In this document: positions 57,554 through 64,000 of the stretch, piece by piece
How the letters are laid out: the number at the start of each line of letters is the position of its first letter
Position numbering within the stretch: the stretch's first letter is position 1
DNA from: Syntrophobacter fumaroxidans MPOB
GTDB taxonomy: Bacteria; Desulfobacterota; Syntrophobacteria; Syntrophobacterales; Syntrophobacteraceae
Direction: 5' to 3'
NCBI RefSeq assembly: GCF_000014965.1
Contig: NC_008554.1
Coordinates: 1,972,001 to 2,036,000, forward strand
Length of the DNA: 64,000 nucleotides
The notes under the pieces: model-generated
What the model was told of the DNA's origin: nothing
Database searches by the model: none
What the model saw: the letters and a program-made list of their open reading frames with translations, nothing else
Program-made: the position numbers and the translations under genes

Positions 57554-57943
57554 ATGAACCTTGTTCTTTCCGGGGAGTCCATTTCCAAGATCGAGGAGAT
57601 CCTGGACAAGGAGCTTCTGAAAAACGGCGTCAAACACGCTTTCATTGTCGATGCTTCGGGAAACTTGATCACGGAACAGGGGGAGCTGGGAATAGAGGAT
57701 CTTTTGCCCCTCGCCGCTTTGGCCGCAGCAAATTTCGGAGCCACCGAAAGGATGGCGAACATCATCGGTGAAAGGGATTTTACCCTATTGTTTCATAAGG
57801 GAAGAGAGTGTAATATCCATTTCTGCCGCATGAACCTGGACTTCATCCTTGTCACCATTTTCAACAATGATGTACCGGTGGGTTTGATCCGGCTCGGATC
57901 GAGCAGAGCGACCGAAAAAATGCTGCCCATGCTGACAGCCTAG
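57554..57943 (+). CDS. Roadblock/LC7 protein (MglB-like)
   Basis: The 129-residue protein has ATG 57554 with AGGGGG six-seven bases upstream. The roadblock fold is seen in ISKIEEILDKELLKNGVKHA, FIVDASGNLITEQG, LAALAAANFGATERMANIIG and FILVTIFNNDVPVGLIRLG. MglB-type roadblock proteins are the GTPase-activating partners of MglA. The gene ends ten bases before the GTPase start, so the pair is coupled. It lies 294 bp after the CheB-like gene; that gap may hold a promoter, and no gene is seen in it. Confidence 0.88.
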   Translation: MNLVLSGESISKIEEILDKELLKNGVKHAFIVDASGNLITEQGELGIEDLLPLAALAAANFGATERMANIIGERDFTLLFHKGRECNIHFCRMNLDFILVTIFNNDVPVGLIRLGSSRATEKMLPMLTA

Positions 57944-57953
57944 AGGGAAACCC

Positions 57954-58571
57954 ATGGCCTTCATCGACATGAAGCGAAAAGAGATCCAGTCAAAGCTCGT
58001 CTATTATGGTCCCGGCCGTGGCGGAAAGACAACCAACGTTTTGCATCTCTTCCGGACCATGTCCAAGCAGGTCTGCGGAAAGATGGTCACCATCGACACG
58101 CGTGGAGACAGGACTCTCTTCTTCGATTTCCTGCCGCTCTCTGTGGGCAAAATCATGGACCTGACCATTCGCATTCAGGTTTATACCGTGCCGGGACAGA
58201 TCGTATACAGCGACACGCGCAAGCTCGTGCTCCGCGGCGTCGACGGCGTGGTTTTCGTGGCCGACGCGCTGAAGATTCAACAACAGCAGAACATCGAAAG
58301 CATCCGCGACCTCGCCGAGAACCTGAAGGGCGAGAAGCTTGACATACATTCTCTCCCCCTGGTGCTGCAATACAACAAGTTCGACTTGGCCGGAACGAGC
58401 ATTCCCACCCTCTCCGTCGAGGAACTCGAATACGATCTGAACCGGGACCTGGGCGTGCCCTACTTCAAAGCCAGCGCCATCAAGGGAGTCGGTGTCTACG
58501 AGACGTTGAGGGAAGTCAGTAAAAGGATGATCAGAAACATCACGCAGAAGTTGCGTGAGGGACAGTACTGA
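57954..58571 (+). CDS. MglA-like small Ras-type GTPase
   Basis: The 205-residue protein has a P-loop in YYGPGRGGKTTNVLHLF. The switch II region VYTVPGQIVYSDTRKLVLRG has TVPGQ instead of DxxGQ, a known trait of MglA. The base-binding motif is QYNKFDLAG. Family MglA usually has GPGLSGKT, so the two middle loop residues differ. MglA GTPases set cell polarity for gliding and type IV pili in Myxococcus, downstream of the Frz chemosensory system. Its place next to a roadblock gene and at the end of a Che operon suggests the same logic here. Confidence 0.9.
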   Translation: MAFIDMKRKEIQSKLVYYGPGRGGKTTNVLHLFRTMSKQVCGKMVTIDTRGDRTLFFDFLPLSVGKIMDLTIRIQVYTVPGQIVYSDTRKLVLRGVDGVVFVADALKIQQQQNIESIRDLAENLKGEKLDIHSLPLVLQYNKFDLAGTSIPTLSVEELEYDLNRDLGVPYFKASAIKGVGVYETLREVSKRMIRNITQKLREGQY

Positions 58572-58719
58572 CAGCCGCCTCAGCCGTTACGTTTCATCGC
58601 ATTCCCCTTCCCCCGCACGATTGTTTCCCGAGCCGGTCTTCAACCGAGCGATGCAGCCTCCCGCAAGAGGGGCGGCGCGCCTCTTGCGAAAACCTCACGC
58701 CCGCGCGTCGTGCCGGCCT

Positions 58720-59066
58720 GCGTTCAAGACCGTGACATTGGGCGGGAGGGCATAAAGCCCTCCCCTTGTAGGTTGGCTATGACGACAGGGGAAAGGGTAT
58801 TGGGACCGTGGGCTGCGCTGCCGTGCATCCCACCCTGCACGACTCATACGAAGTTGCGCGCAAGATGGATCTTTTAAGCACAAAAGAGCGGGGGAATGAT
58901 TCCCCCCGCACCCCCCAAGTTTCGGCCACACGCGCAAGCGCGTGAGGCCGAGCGCTCGGCGCTGTCGGCGACTGGCCGAAGGCCGCAGCAGCAGCGCCAC
59001 ACGGAGCCGCGAAGCGGCGAGGGGGGGGATACGTCCCCCACTCTTTTACAGTATCATTTTGAACGC
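58720..59066. repeat. MITE-like palindromic element, copy 2 (347 bp)
   Basis: The ends are GCGTTCAAGA and TTTTGAACGC. It shares with copy 1 (24489-24633) the block ATTGGGCGGGAGGGCATAAA plus GCCCTCCCCTTG and the right-hand flank GAACGCACCTCGG. It is longer because of inserted sequence, including the nested element. It encodes no protein. Confidence 0.65.
58882..59048. repeat. Nested palindromic element (~167 bp)
   Basis: The left end AAAAGAGCGGGGGAATGATT followed by CCCCCC mirrors the right end, GGGGGGATACGTCCCCCACT followed by CTTTT. The interior has further short hairpins (ACGCGCAAGCGCGT; CGGAGCCGCGAAGCGGCG). It appears inserted within the MITE-like copy. Confidence 0.55.
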
Positions 59067-59075
59067 ACCTCGGCA

Positions 59076-59438
59076 TTAGAAGGTGACCACTTTATATTCG
59101 GGGCTCGTCATCATCTTGACCAGAACCTGCGCACCGGAGATCTGCGCCCCTTTGATCAGTTCATCCGGTGAAATCAAGCGCTTGTCCGCACACGCCTTAC
59201 AGACGTGAATGGGGCTCTTGTGCGCCACAAGTGAATCCAGCAGTTCCTTCATGCTTTCCCCGGTCGAGGACCGTATGCCTTCCGCCATCCCCAGTTGGGC
59301 CCAGTGAATGGCATCGTCGATCAGAAACACTTCGACGGGATTCCCTTGCTCCGCCGCAATGGAGGCAAACTGGAACGCGCGCGTGGCTCCGCCGGACTTC
59401 TCGAATCCCTTGCTGATGATGAAGAGCATCTTCTGCAT
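59076..59438 (-). CDS. DsrE/DsrF-family protein
   Basis: The 120-residue protein is a small cytoplasmic member of the DsrE-like family involved in sulfur relay. It shows KMLFIISKGFEKSGGATRAF, QFASIAAEQGNPVEVFLIDD and a conserved-type Cys pair in IHVCKACADKRLI (80 and 83). SD GGAAGGA lies six bases before the ATG. No dsr, tus or sox genes are adjacent, so a specific partner cannot be named. It stands alone between the repeat element and a 323-bp gap. Confidence 0.85.
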   Translation of the reverse strand: MQKMLFIISKGFEKSGGATRAFQFASIAAEQGNPVEVFLIDDAIHWAQLGMAEGIRSSTGESMKELLDSLVAHKSPIHVCKACADKRLISPDELIKGAQISGAQVLVKMMTSPEYKVVTF

Positions 59439-59761
59439 GTTCGTTCCTTCCTATTCTGAAACAGGCGGTTGCCGGCAGGCGCCGAACCGCCGTCTCCGTG
59501 TCGTGCCGGCGCGCAGCCGGCCTTCTTCCCCGGTGGCAATCAATGCGATCCTCTACATCGAATGCAGGCGGACAAGAGTCCTGCAAACGAAGGAATTCCG
59601 CACCACCCGTCCCATAACATCCCGATAATACGAACGGAGCCAGGTCACCAGCGTGCAATCTGAATCACTCCCGCGGCTGCCTGTCCCGAGGCCGCCCGAT
59701 CCCATTTCCTATGTTAATGCAGGAATCGGGTGATGCAATCCGCCCTCCCACGGACCAGAGA
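59439..59761. other. Gap between MBL and DsrE-like genes (323 bp)
   Basis: No gene or strong signal is seen. It should contain the promoter of the DsrE-like gene (minus strand). Confidence 0.4.
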
Positions 59762-60526
59762 CTACAATTCCATCACGGCGCCTGGTTCCGGAACGATCGC
59801 TTCGAGATCTTGCGCTTTTTGCACCAAATTCAGAATGGCCGGCCATTTCGTTTTTCTTTCATCCCTTTGAAAATGCACGAGTGCCAGCCGCCGGACACCG
59901 GCCTGCCGGGCAAACCCGATGCACTCCGACACCGTCCCGTGCCCCGGCGTGGGCTGGTCCAGGCGGAACGCTTCGTGAACCACCAAGGCGCAGCCTCTCG
60001 CCAGCTCCAGGGTGTCCACGGACGGCAGGCCGTCTCCGCTGTAAAATATCGCCTCGCTTCCGTCGTCTACCCGCACGCTCAAGTTGCGCTGTCCATGGCC
60101 CGATTCCGCAAAATTCCAGTCGAGTCCGGCAGCGTGCATCGTTTCGCCCGGAATTGCGGTATGAAACTCCAACGGATAGGTCAGCTTCGGCAGGAAATTT
60201 GGATAGGCGAGGTCCATGGAGCTCCGGATGAGCTGTTCGATGCCGGGCTGTCCGATGACAACAAGCGGCTTGGTGCGCCTCGTTTCCCAGAATCTTAGCA
60301 GCAAGGCGGGCGTCCCGAAAAAATGATCGCCGTGGAAATGAGAAACCCACAGCGCATCCAGATCGTCGGGGTTTTCGGTTTGAAGCCAGTATCGGGGCGG
60401 AACGGTAAAACCGCAATCCAGCATCACGGAGCACCGCCGTCCCCCCGTTCCGGTCTCGATCCAGAGCGACGTGTTCGGCAATATTGCGTCACAGGCTTCC
60501 CCCACCCCGAGAAAGGTTATCTTCAT
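59762..60526 (-). CDS. MBL-fold metallohydrolase (RNase Z-like)
   Basis: The 254-residue protein has metal ligands in VSHFHGDHFFG (H63, H65, D67, H68), a second-site His in ESGHGQRNL, Asp in IFYSGDGLP and a final His in ALVHFQRDE. The N-terminal MKITFLGVGEACDAILPNTS and lack of a flexible exosite arm place it with RNase Z-like/Lactamase_B_2 hydrolases rather than true tRNase Z. ATG 60526 has GGGAGGGAAG at good spacing; in-frame starts further up are not needed. It follows the CorA-like gene by 247 bp on the same strand. The substrate is unknown. Confidence 0.86.
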   Translation of the reverse strand: MKITFLGVGEACDAILPNTSLWIETGTGGRRCSVMLDCGFTVPPRYWLQTENPDDLDALWVSHFHGDHFFGTPALLLRFWETRRTKPLVVIGQPGIEQLIRSSMDLAYPNFLPKLTYPLEFHTAIPGETMHAAGLDWNFAESGHGQRNLSVRVDDGSEAIFYSGDGLPSVDTLELARGCALVVHEAFRLDQPTPGHGTVSECIGFARQAGVRRLALVHFQRDERKTKWPAILNLVQKAQDLEAIVPEPGAVMEL

Positions 60527-60773
60527 CGCGTCTTCCCTCCCGTTTCGTATCAGTTGGATACGTTCCTTTTTTCGGGGTTCCCGGGCAGTGTCCCCCACCG
60601 GCTTTTCCGCGAGAGCGCCGGGACGCAAAAGTGCCTGTCCCGGCGCAAGAACGCCTTCAGCCTTGACCCGGTGGGCATCAGGCCCAGCCAACACAGCCGG
60701 CAAGAACGCCCGGTTTGTCCTCCGGGCCGTCGCCGGAAAAAGAACGCGCCACCCGATGGCACAGCCTTGCCGC

Positions 60774-61808
60774 TCATCGTTGCGGACCGCAGTCGCCGCG
60801 ATCAACGCACAGGCCAATAGAGGTCCTGCCGCCGGCAAATTGCGGTTGGAGCTCTCTTGCTGCACGGGCCTTTCCATTCCCTCGTTCGATCTTTCGTACC
60901 AGGAACGCCCAGGTGATCCATCCCAGCACCGCCATGGCAAGCATGAACAGCGAGTAAGAAATCCGCCAGTCCATTCCCTTCATCATCGCGCTGAATTCAG
61001 ACATCCCGCCGATACTGGCGATGAGATTCAGCGGCAGGAAGACCACGTTGATCAGCGTCAGGTTTTTCAGCAGCACGTTCATGTTGTTGTTGACGACATT
61101 CCCCCGGGCGTCCATCAGGCCGGACAAAATCGATGAGTAGATCTCCGTTTGTTTGCGGCACTGGTCGTGTTCGATAATGATGTCGTCCATCGTCTCCTGT
61201 TCTTCCTCGGAGAAGCCGATCCGGTTCGCATTGGCTCGAAGCCTCTTCAGCACGACCGCATTCGATTCAAGCGCACTCAGATAGTAAATAAGGCTTTCAC
61301 TCAGACCGAACATCTGGAGCAGATACCGGTTTTCCATGGAAAGGCTTAGCTTCCTTTCCAATTCGCCCGTCAGTTGCTTGATCACTTTGAGATGATCTAA
61401 GTAATGCCGGGTTGTGTGCAGCAAGAATCGAAGGAGCATATTGTTAAGAGAGGTCACATCACGGAATTCTTTCCCGGCAGTAAACAAAGGTGCATCTTCG
61501 TTAACGATCACGGTCATTCGGTCCGGTTGAAGAAATACCCCCACCGATGACACTTCAAACTTCAACATCTCCTCAAACGAGGCTCGGTTCGGGCGTTTCC
61601 AGATGATAAAAATACCTTCCGGGTTGAATTCCACGCGCGAAATCTCGTCCGGATCGAGAGCCGATTCCAAGTCATGCGCATCGAACTGCAGTATCTTGAG
61701 CAGCTCCTCTTTCTCCGCTACGCCCGGTGCGGCATAGACCAGGATATTGGCCGCAGCCGAATCGCTCTGAACAAGCCCCCCCTGGCAAATCTCAAATTGA
61801 TTCTTCAT
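60774..61808 (-). CDS. CorA-like divalent cation transporter with GMS in place of GMN
   Basis: The 344-residue protein has a CorA plan: an N-terminal alpha/beta cytoplasmic domain, long helices (FLLHTTRHYLDHLKVIKQLT, VVLKRLRANANRIGFSEEEQ) and two C-terminal membrane helices (TLINVVFLPLNLIASIGG; YSLFMLAMAVLGWITWAFLV). The loop that should read YGMN reads GGMSEFS, a variant seen in some CorA-like subfamilies. Control by an M-box upstream strongly supports magnesium as the substrate. SD GGGAGG precedes the ATG. A basic tail of ~35 residues ends the protein. Confidence 0.88.
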   Translation of the reverse strand: MKNQFEICQGGLVQSDSAAANILVYAAPGVAEKEELLKILQFDAHDLESALDPDEISRVEFNPEGIFIIWKRPNRASFEEMLKFEVSSVGVFLQPDRMTVIVNEDAPLFTAGKEFRDVTSLNNMLLRFLLHTTRHYLDHLKVIKQLTGELERKLSLSMENRYLLQMFGLSESLIYYLSALESNAVVLKRLRANANRIGFSEEEQETMDDIIIEHDQCRKQTEIYSSILSGLMDARGNVVNNNMNVLLKNLTLINVVFLPLNLIASIGGMSEFSAMMKGMDWRISYSLFMLAMAVLGWITWAFLVRKIERGNGKARAARELQPQFAGGRTSIGLCVDRGDCGPQR

Positions 61809-62038
61809 TTTTTCTTACCTCCCGCTCGGATAAGACATGCGCAACCGTCCAAACAGAATAAACCTCGCTCGTGGAACGGTTACCAAGTTCAAAACCTGGG
61901 AGGGAAAAGGGATGGGCTCTGCTGGATTATTTCCGGGAAGAAGCCGGAACGCCCCGTACCCTCCGCTTTCACCACTGATGGGTTGTGGAAGAAGCGGTCG
62001 GGTGAGGCGATAAGAAAGGAACAACTCGGATTATCGTA

Positions 62039-62116
62039 TCACGGACGCGACTTCCACGTGCCAGTGCGTGAATCGCCCCTACTGGGAGGCTGGTCTTCGG
62101 TGTCTTTCTCTTTCAT
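62039..62116 (-). CDS. Possible 25-residue leader peptide between the M-box terminator and corA
   Basis: The frame runs from an ATG at 62116 to TGA at 62039, with GGAGA ten bases and AAGGA two bases upstream. The peptide is MKEKDTEDQPPSRG then a basic end. It contains a Pro-Pro pair, as in some magnesium-responsive leader peptides (MgtL). It lies between the riboswitch terminator and the transporter gene, where a second control step would be placed. The evidence is position and SD only. Confidence 0.25.
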   Translation of the reverse strand: MKEKDTEDQPPSRGDSRTGTWKSRP

Positions 62117-62164
62117 GGTCCTTGTCTCCAAAAAGGTTACCTGATTGGCCGGAGAGAAGGAGAA

Positions 62165-62210
62165 AATAACAAAAGCCCTTTCCCTCAGCCTTCGAGCAGA
62201 GAAAGGGCTA
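62165..62210 (-). terminator. Intrinsic terminator of the M-box expression platform
   Basis: On the minus strand AGCCCTTTC pairs with GAAAGGGCT in a hairpin with an inner stem, followed by TTTTGTTATTTT. It lies directly after the aptamer and about 350 bases before the corA-like start. Confidence 0.85.
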
Positions 62211-62259
62211 AACCGCTTCAGGTTGAAGCCTGTCGAAAAGGCGTCAAACCAAACCCGAT

Positions 62260-62440
62260 TCCCCCACTCGTTCAAGCTTCAGCACCGTGCACCGTAAGAG
62301 ACGCTTATCGCCTCAGCCGCCTTAGGCAAACCCTTAATCCGGGAGTGCCTGTTCTACCCTGTTGCGCCGTATCTTTGGATACTTCTGGGCAGCGGCCTGT
62401 GTGTCACACGGGAGCCTCACCTACCTGAGGATCGATTTTC
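62260..62440 (-). promoter_or_regulatory. M-box (ykoK) magnesium riboswitch
   Basis: The minus-strand RNA carries the conserved M-box core: AGGTGAGGCTCC, then GCCGCTGCCCAGAAGTATCC, AAAGATACGG, CAACAGGGT and GCTGAGGCG, ending near GCTGAAGCTTGAACG. The order and spacing match the Mg-sensing aptamer found before mgtE, mgtA and corA genes. Binding of Mg favours the downstream terminator and shuts off the CorA-like transporter. Boundaries are approximate to about ten bases. Confidence 0.9.
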
Positions 62441-62915
62441 AATTCTTTCATCAGAGCACCCGGCAAGGCACTCTCATCAGCCGGTTACGTAAACCCATAA
62501 TGCGCCCGTGTCAATCGAAAATCCACCGAAAATCGGCGGAATTACCGCCCATAAAGAAAGTCGTTGGCGGTTGAGCCCGGGCGAGTGACATCGGGGACAA
62601 GGGCGCCACAACATCGGGCGACAAGCACCGGCCTGCAGCCGCCGGCTCCGGGCGTCTCCCGGGACTGGAGCCCCTCCGGAGCGCCAGGACCGATCCCGCA
62701 GGAATTGCGCTTGCGCATCATGATGAGAATGTTGTAGAATTTCAAATGGTTCAAGGGTTCGACAAGACTTTCCAGGGGAGAACCCGACTGAGAGACGCGC
62801 CTCGGCATCTTCACCCGATCGATCGGACTCGTCGTTCAGGATCGATGCCTGCCGTCTTTCGATGCCCTTGGGGCCGTTTGTTGTCTTCCACGCCACGGCA
62901 TGAATGGAGAAACAG
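62441..62915. other. Divergent intergenic region (475 bp)
   Basis: It should contain the promoter of the M-box transcript (minus) and of the Tat-exported gene (plus). I find no convincing gene or consensus promoter. Confidence 0.4.
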
Positions 62916-64000
62916 ATGCCCATCTCTATCGGGCGGAGACAATTCCTTTCGACAATGAGTTCCCTGCTCGCCCTGGTCGGACTGCCCTTCACGGGACCTC
63001 CGGGCGCAAGGGCAGCCGATGTACCACTGCTTCAGATTCTTCGCGACAGGTATCCGAGAGTGTTTGCCTTCCGTCAGGCGGAAGTGCTCGCGAACCTCAG
63101 AGATTACTCGAGTTGGGACACTGCGTTACGCCCCCTGGCGGGCGTCGTCGGCAAGCTGATCCCCGAGGAACGAACGGATACCGTTACGGAGAGAAATATC
63201 AGGTATTTTAGACAGTTCAAGAAGCGTTACCCCCACAAGGTCACACTGCTCCACCTGAACGGCCGCTCCCGGCTTCCCACCTTCGAGACGGAGGGCTGGT
63301 ACGCGGGCTGGTGGCTTTACCAGGCCGGGACTCTGATGGTCGAATCGTTGACCAGGTCTGCCACTCGCATTTCCGTTTCCGATATCGGACGGTTTGAGCT
63401 GGAAGCCGACGGATTCGGGAACCTGTGGGAAGACCTTATCATAACCGCACGAAAACCCAATGGAAAACCCAATTTTGCCATCGTCGAGCACATTCGCCTC
63501 GTACGCATCAACACTGCCGCCTCCGCGCTCATTGTCAGGCGGGGCCAGTACGGATCGATTGCCCGGGCGTGGCCGGCCGGCAGCTACGTTGCGGCGCACG
63601 CCACGGAAGGTCCTTACTTTCCCGGGGGACAAAAGCTCTGGTGTTATAACCTCTCGACACTATCGCCACGGGATTCCGCGGGACGCCATGTCATCGACGC
63701 AATGATCGACGGGCTGCAGCCACGTTTTGCATCCGGCGGGAGTCTCGACTTCCTGGATGGCATGGAGTTGGACGTGTTCAGCCTCGGCGGCAGACGGACC
63801 GCCAAAATCGATGCCGACGGGGACGGGGTTGTGGACGGAGGGATTAGGAACGGCACGGATACGTATGTGCTCGGCCAAGTCGAGCTTACCGCCCGGTTGC
63901 GAACCATGCTGGGTCCGAACCGGTTCCTGCTGACGGACGGGGGACTGGGCCAGCGTGCGAACACCGCGGATGTGAACGGCGTCGAGCTCGAAGGGGTTCC
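62916..64000 (+). CDS. Tat-exported protein of unknown function, possible TIM-barrel hydrolase; partial
   Basis: The frame begins at ATG 62916 with GGAGA five bases upstream and runs off the right edge (361 codons visible). The N-terminus IGRRQFLSTMSSLLALVGLP has a twin-arginine signal. The body includes LRDYSSWDTALRPLAG, RYPHKVTLLHLNGRS, DFLDGMELDVFSLGG followed by a Ca-type DADGDGVVDGG, and NRFLLTDGGLGQRAN. Acidic residues at strand ends (DGMELDVF) recall putative glycoside-hydrolase-like barrels, but I cannot assign a family. No neighbour clarifies its role in the visible part. Confidence 0.7.
   Translation, partial: MPISIGRRQFLSTMSSLLALVGLPFTGPPGARAADVPLLQILRDRYPRVFAFRQAEVLANLRDYSSWDTALRPLAGVVGKLIPEERTDTVTERNIRYFRQFKKRYPHKVTLLHLNGRSRLPTFETEGWYAGWWLYQAGTLMVESLTRSATRISVSDIGRFELEADGFGNLWEDLIITARKPNGKPNFAIVEHIRLVRINTAASALIVRRGQYGSIARAWPAGSYVAAHATEGPYFPGGQKLWCYNLSTLSPRDSAGRHVIDAMIDGLQPRFASGGSLDFLDGMELDVFSLGGRRTAKIDADGDGVVDGGIRNGTDTYVLGQVELTARLRTMLGPNRFLLTDGGLGQRANTADVNGVELEGV

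Larger units (their letters stand above)
58572..59075. other. Intergenic region (504 bp) filled by a composite palindromic element
   Basis: No gene is seen. Most of the space is the MITE-like copy at 58720-59066, with a second element nested at 58882-59048. Confidence 0.65.

Noticed and set aside
62039-62275. A 78-codon minus-strand frame across the riboswitch terminator
   Set aside because: It crosses the terminator and part of the M-box, so only its last 25 codons, after the terminator, are kept as a weak candidate.

Overview
The window is GC-rich bacterial chromosome. Its content fits a Deltaproteobacterium (Desulfobacterota), most like the Syntrophobacter group. The signs are periplasmic multiheme c-type cytochromes, CRTAC1/ASPIC-UnbV proteins, a DsrE-type sulfur-relay protein, PATAN-receiver proteins in a chemosensory operon, and an MglA/MglB-type pair. 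The assignment is inferred from gene content; no 16S gene or other strong marker is present.

Region by region. 1-17461 (all minus) is a run of nine genes, eight of them with a recognisable export signal: a HzsA-like propeller cytochrome, two CRTAC1-type FG-GAP/UnbV proteins, a ten-haem cytochrome fused to a YVTN propeller and a MauG-like peroxidase module, a Reg_prop propeller, two LivK-type binding proteins with no transporter, a TPR/FG-GAP/UnbV giant and a TPR protein. Several junctions overlap (GTGA, ATGA), so it looks like one or two operons. 18055-19794 is a secreted protein with a self-processing S74 chaperone end. 20236-31603 holds two large MscS channels bracketing an AAA+ ATPase and a three-gene coiled-coil set. 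32478-34337 is a secreted HExxH metallopeptidase candidate. 34538-39372 is housekeeping: cysS, ispF, ispD, the RNase P RNA gene rnpB, an acyltransferase and a shikimate kinase. 40130-44639 is an ABC uptake cassette with two different binding proteins and a permease that looks 5'-damaged.

44749-58571 is a large chemosensory operon: CheB-like, CheW, MCP, CheY, CheA, two more CheB-like regulators, then a roadblock (MglB-like) protein and an MglA-like GTPase. No CheR is present. All three CheB-like proteins have lost or altered catalytic residues, and CheA carries three pseudo-HPt repeats. The likely output is polarity or motility control through the GTPase rather than adaptation by methylation.

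59076-62440 (minus) has a DsrE-like protein, an MBL hydrolase and a CorA-like transporter that is preceded by an M-box magnesium riboswitch and its intrinsic terminator. The right edge holds the start of a Tat-exported protein of unknown function.

Mobile DNA is limited to small palindromic elements. One MITE-like family occurs twice (24489-24633 and 58720-59066), and the second copy has another palindromic element nested inside it.
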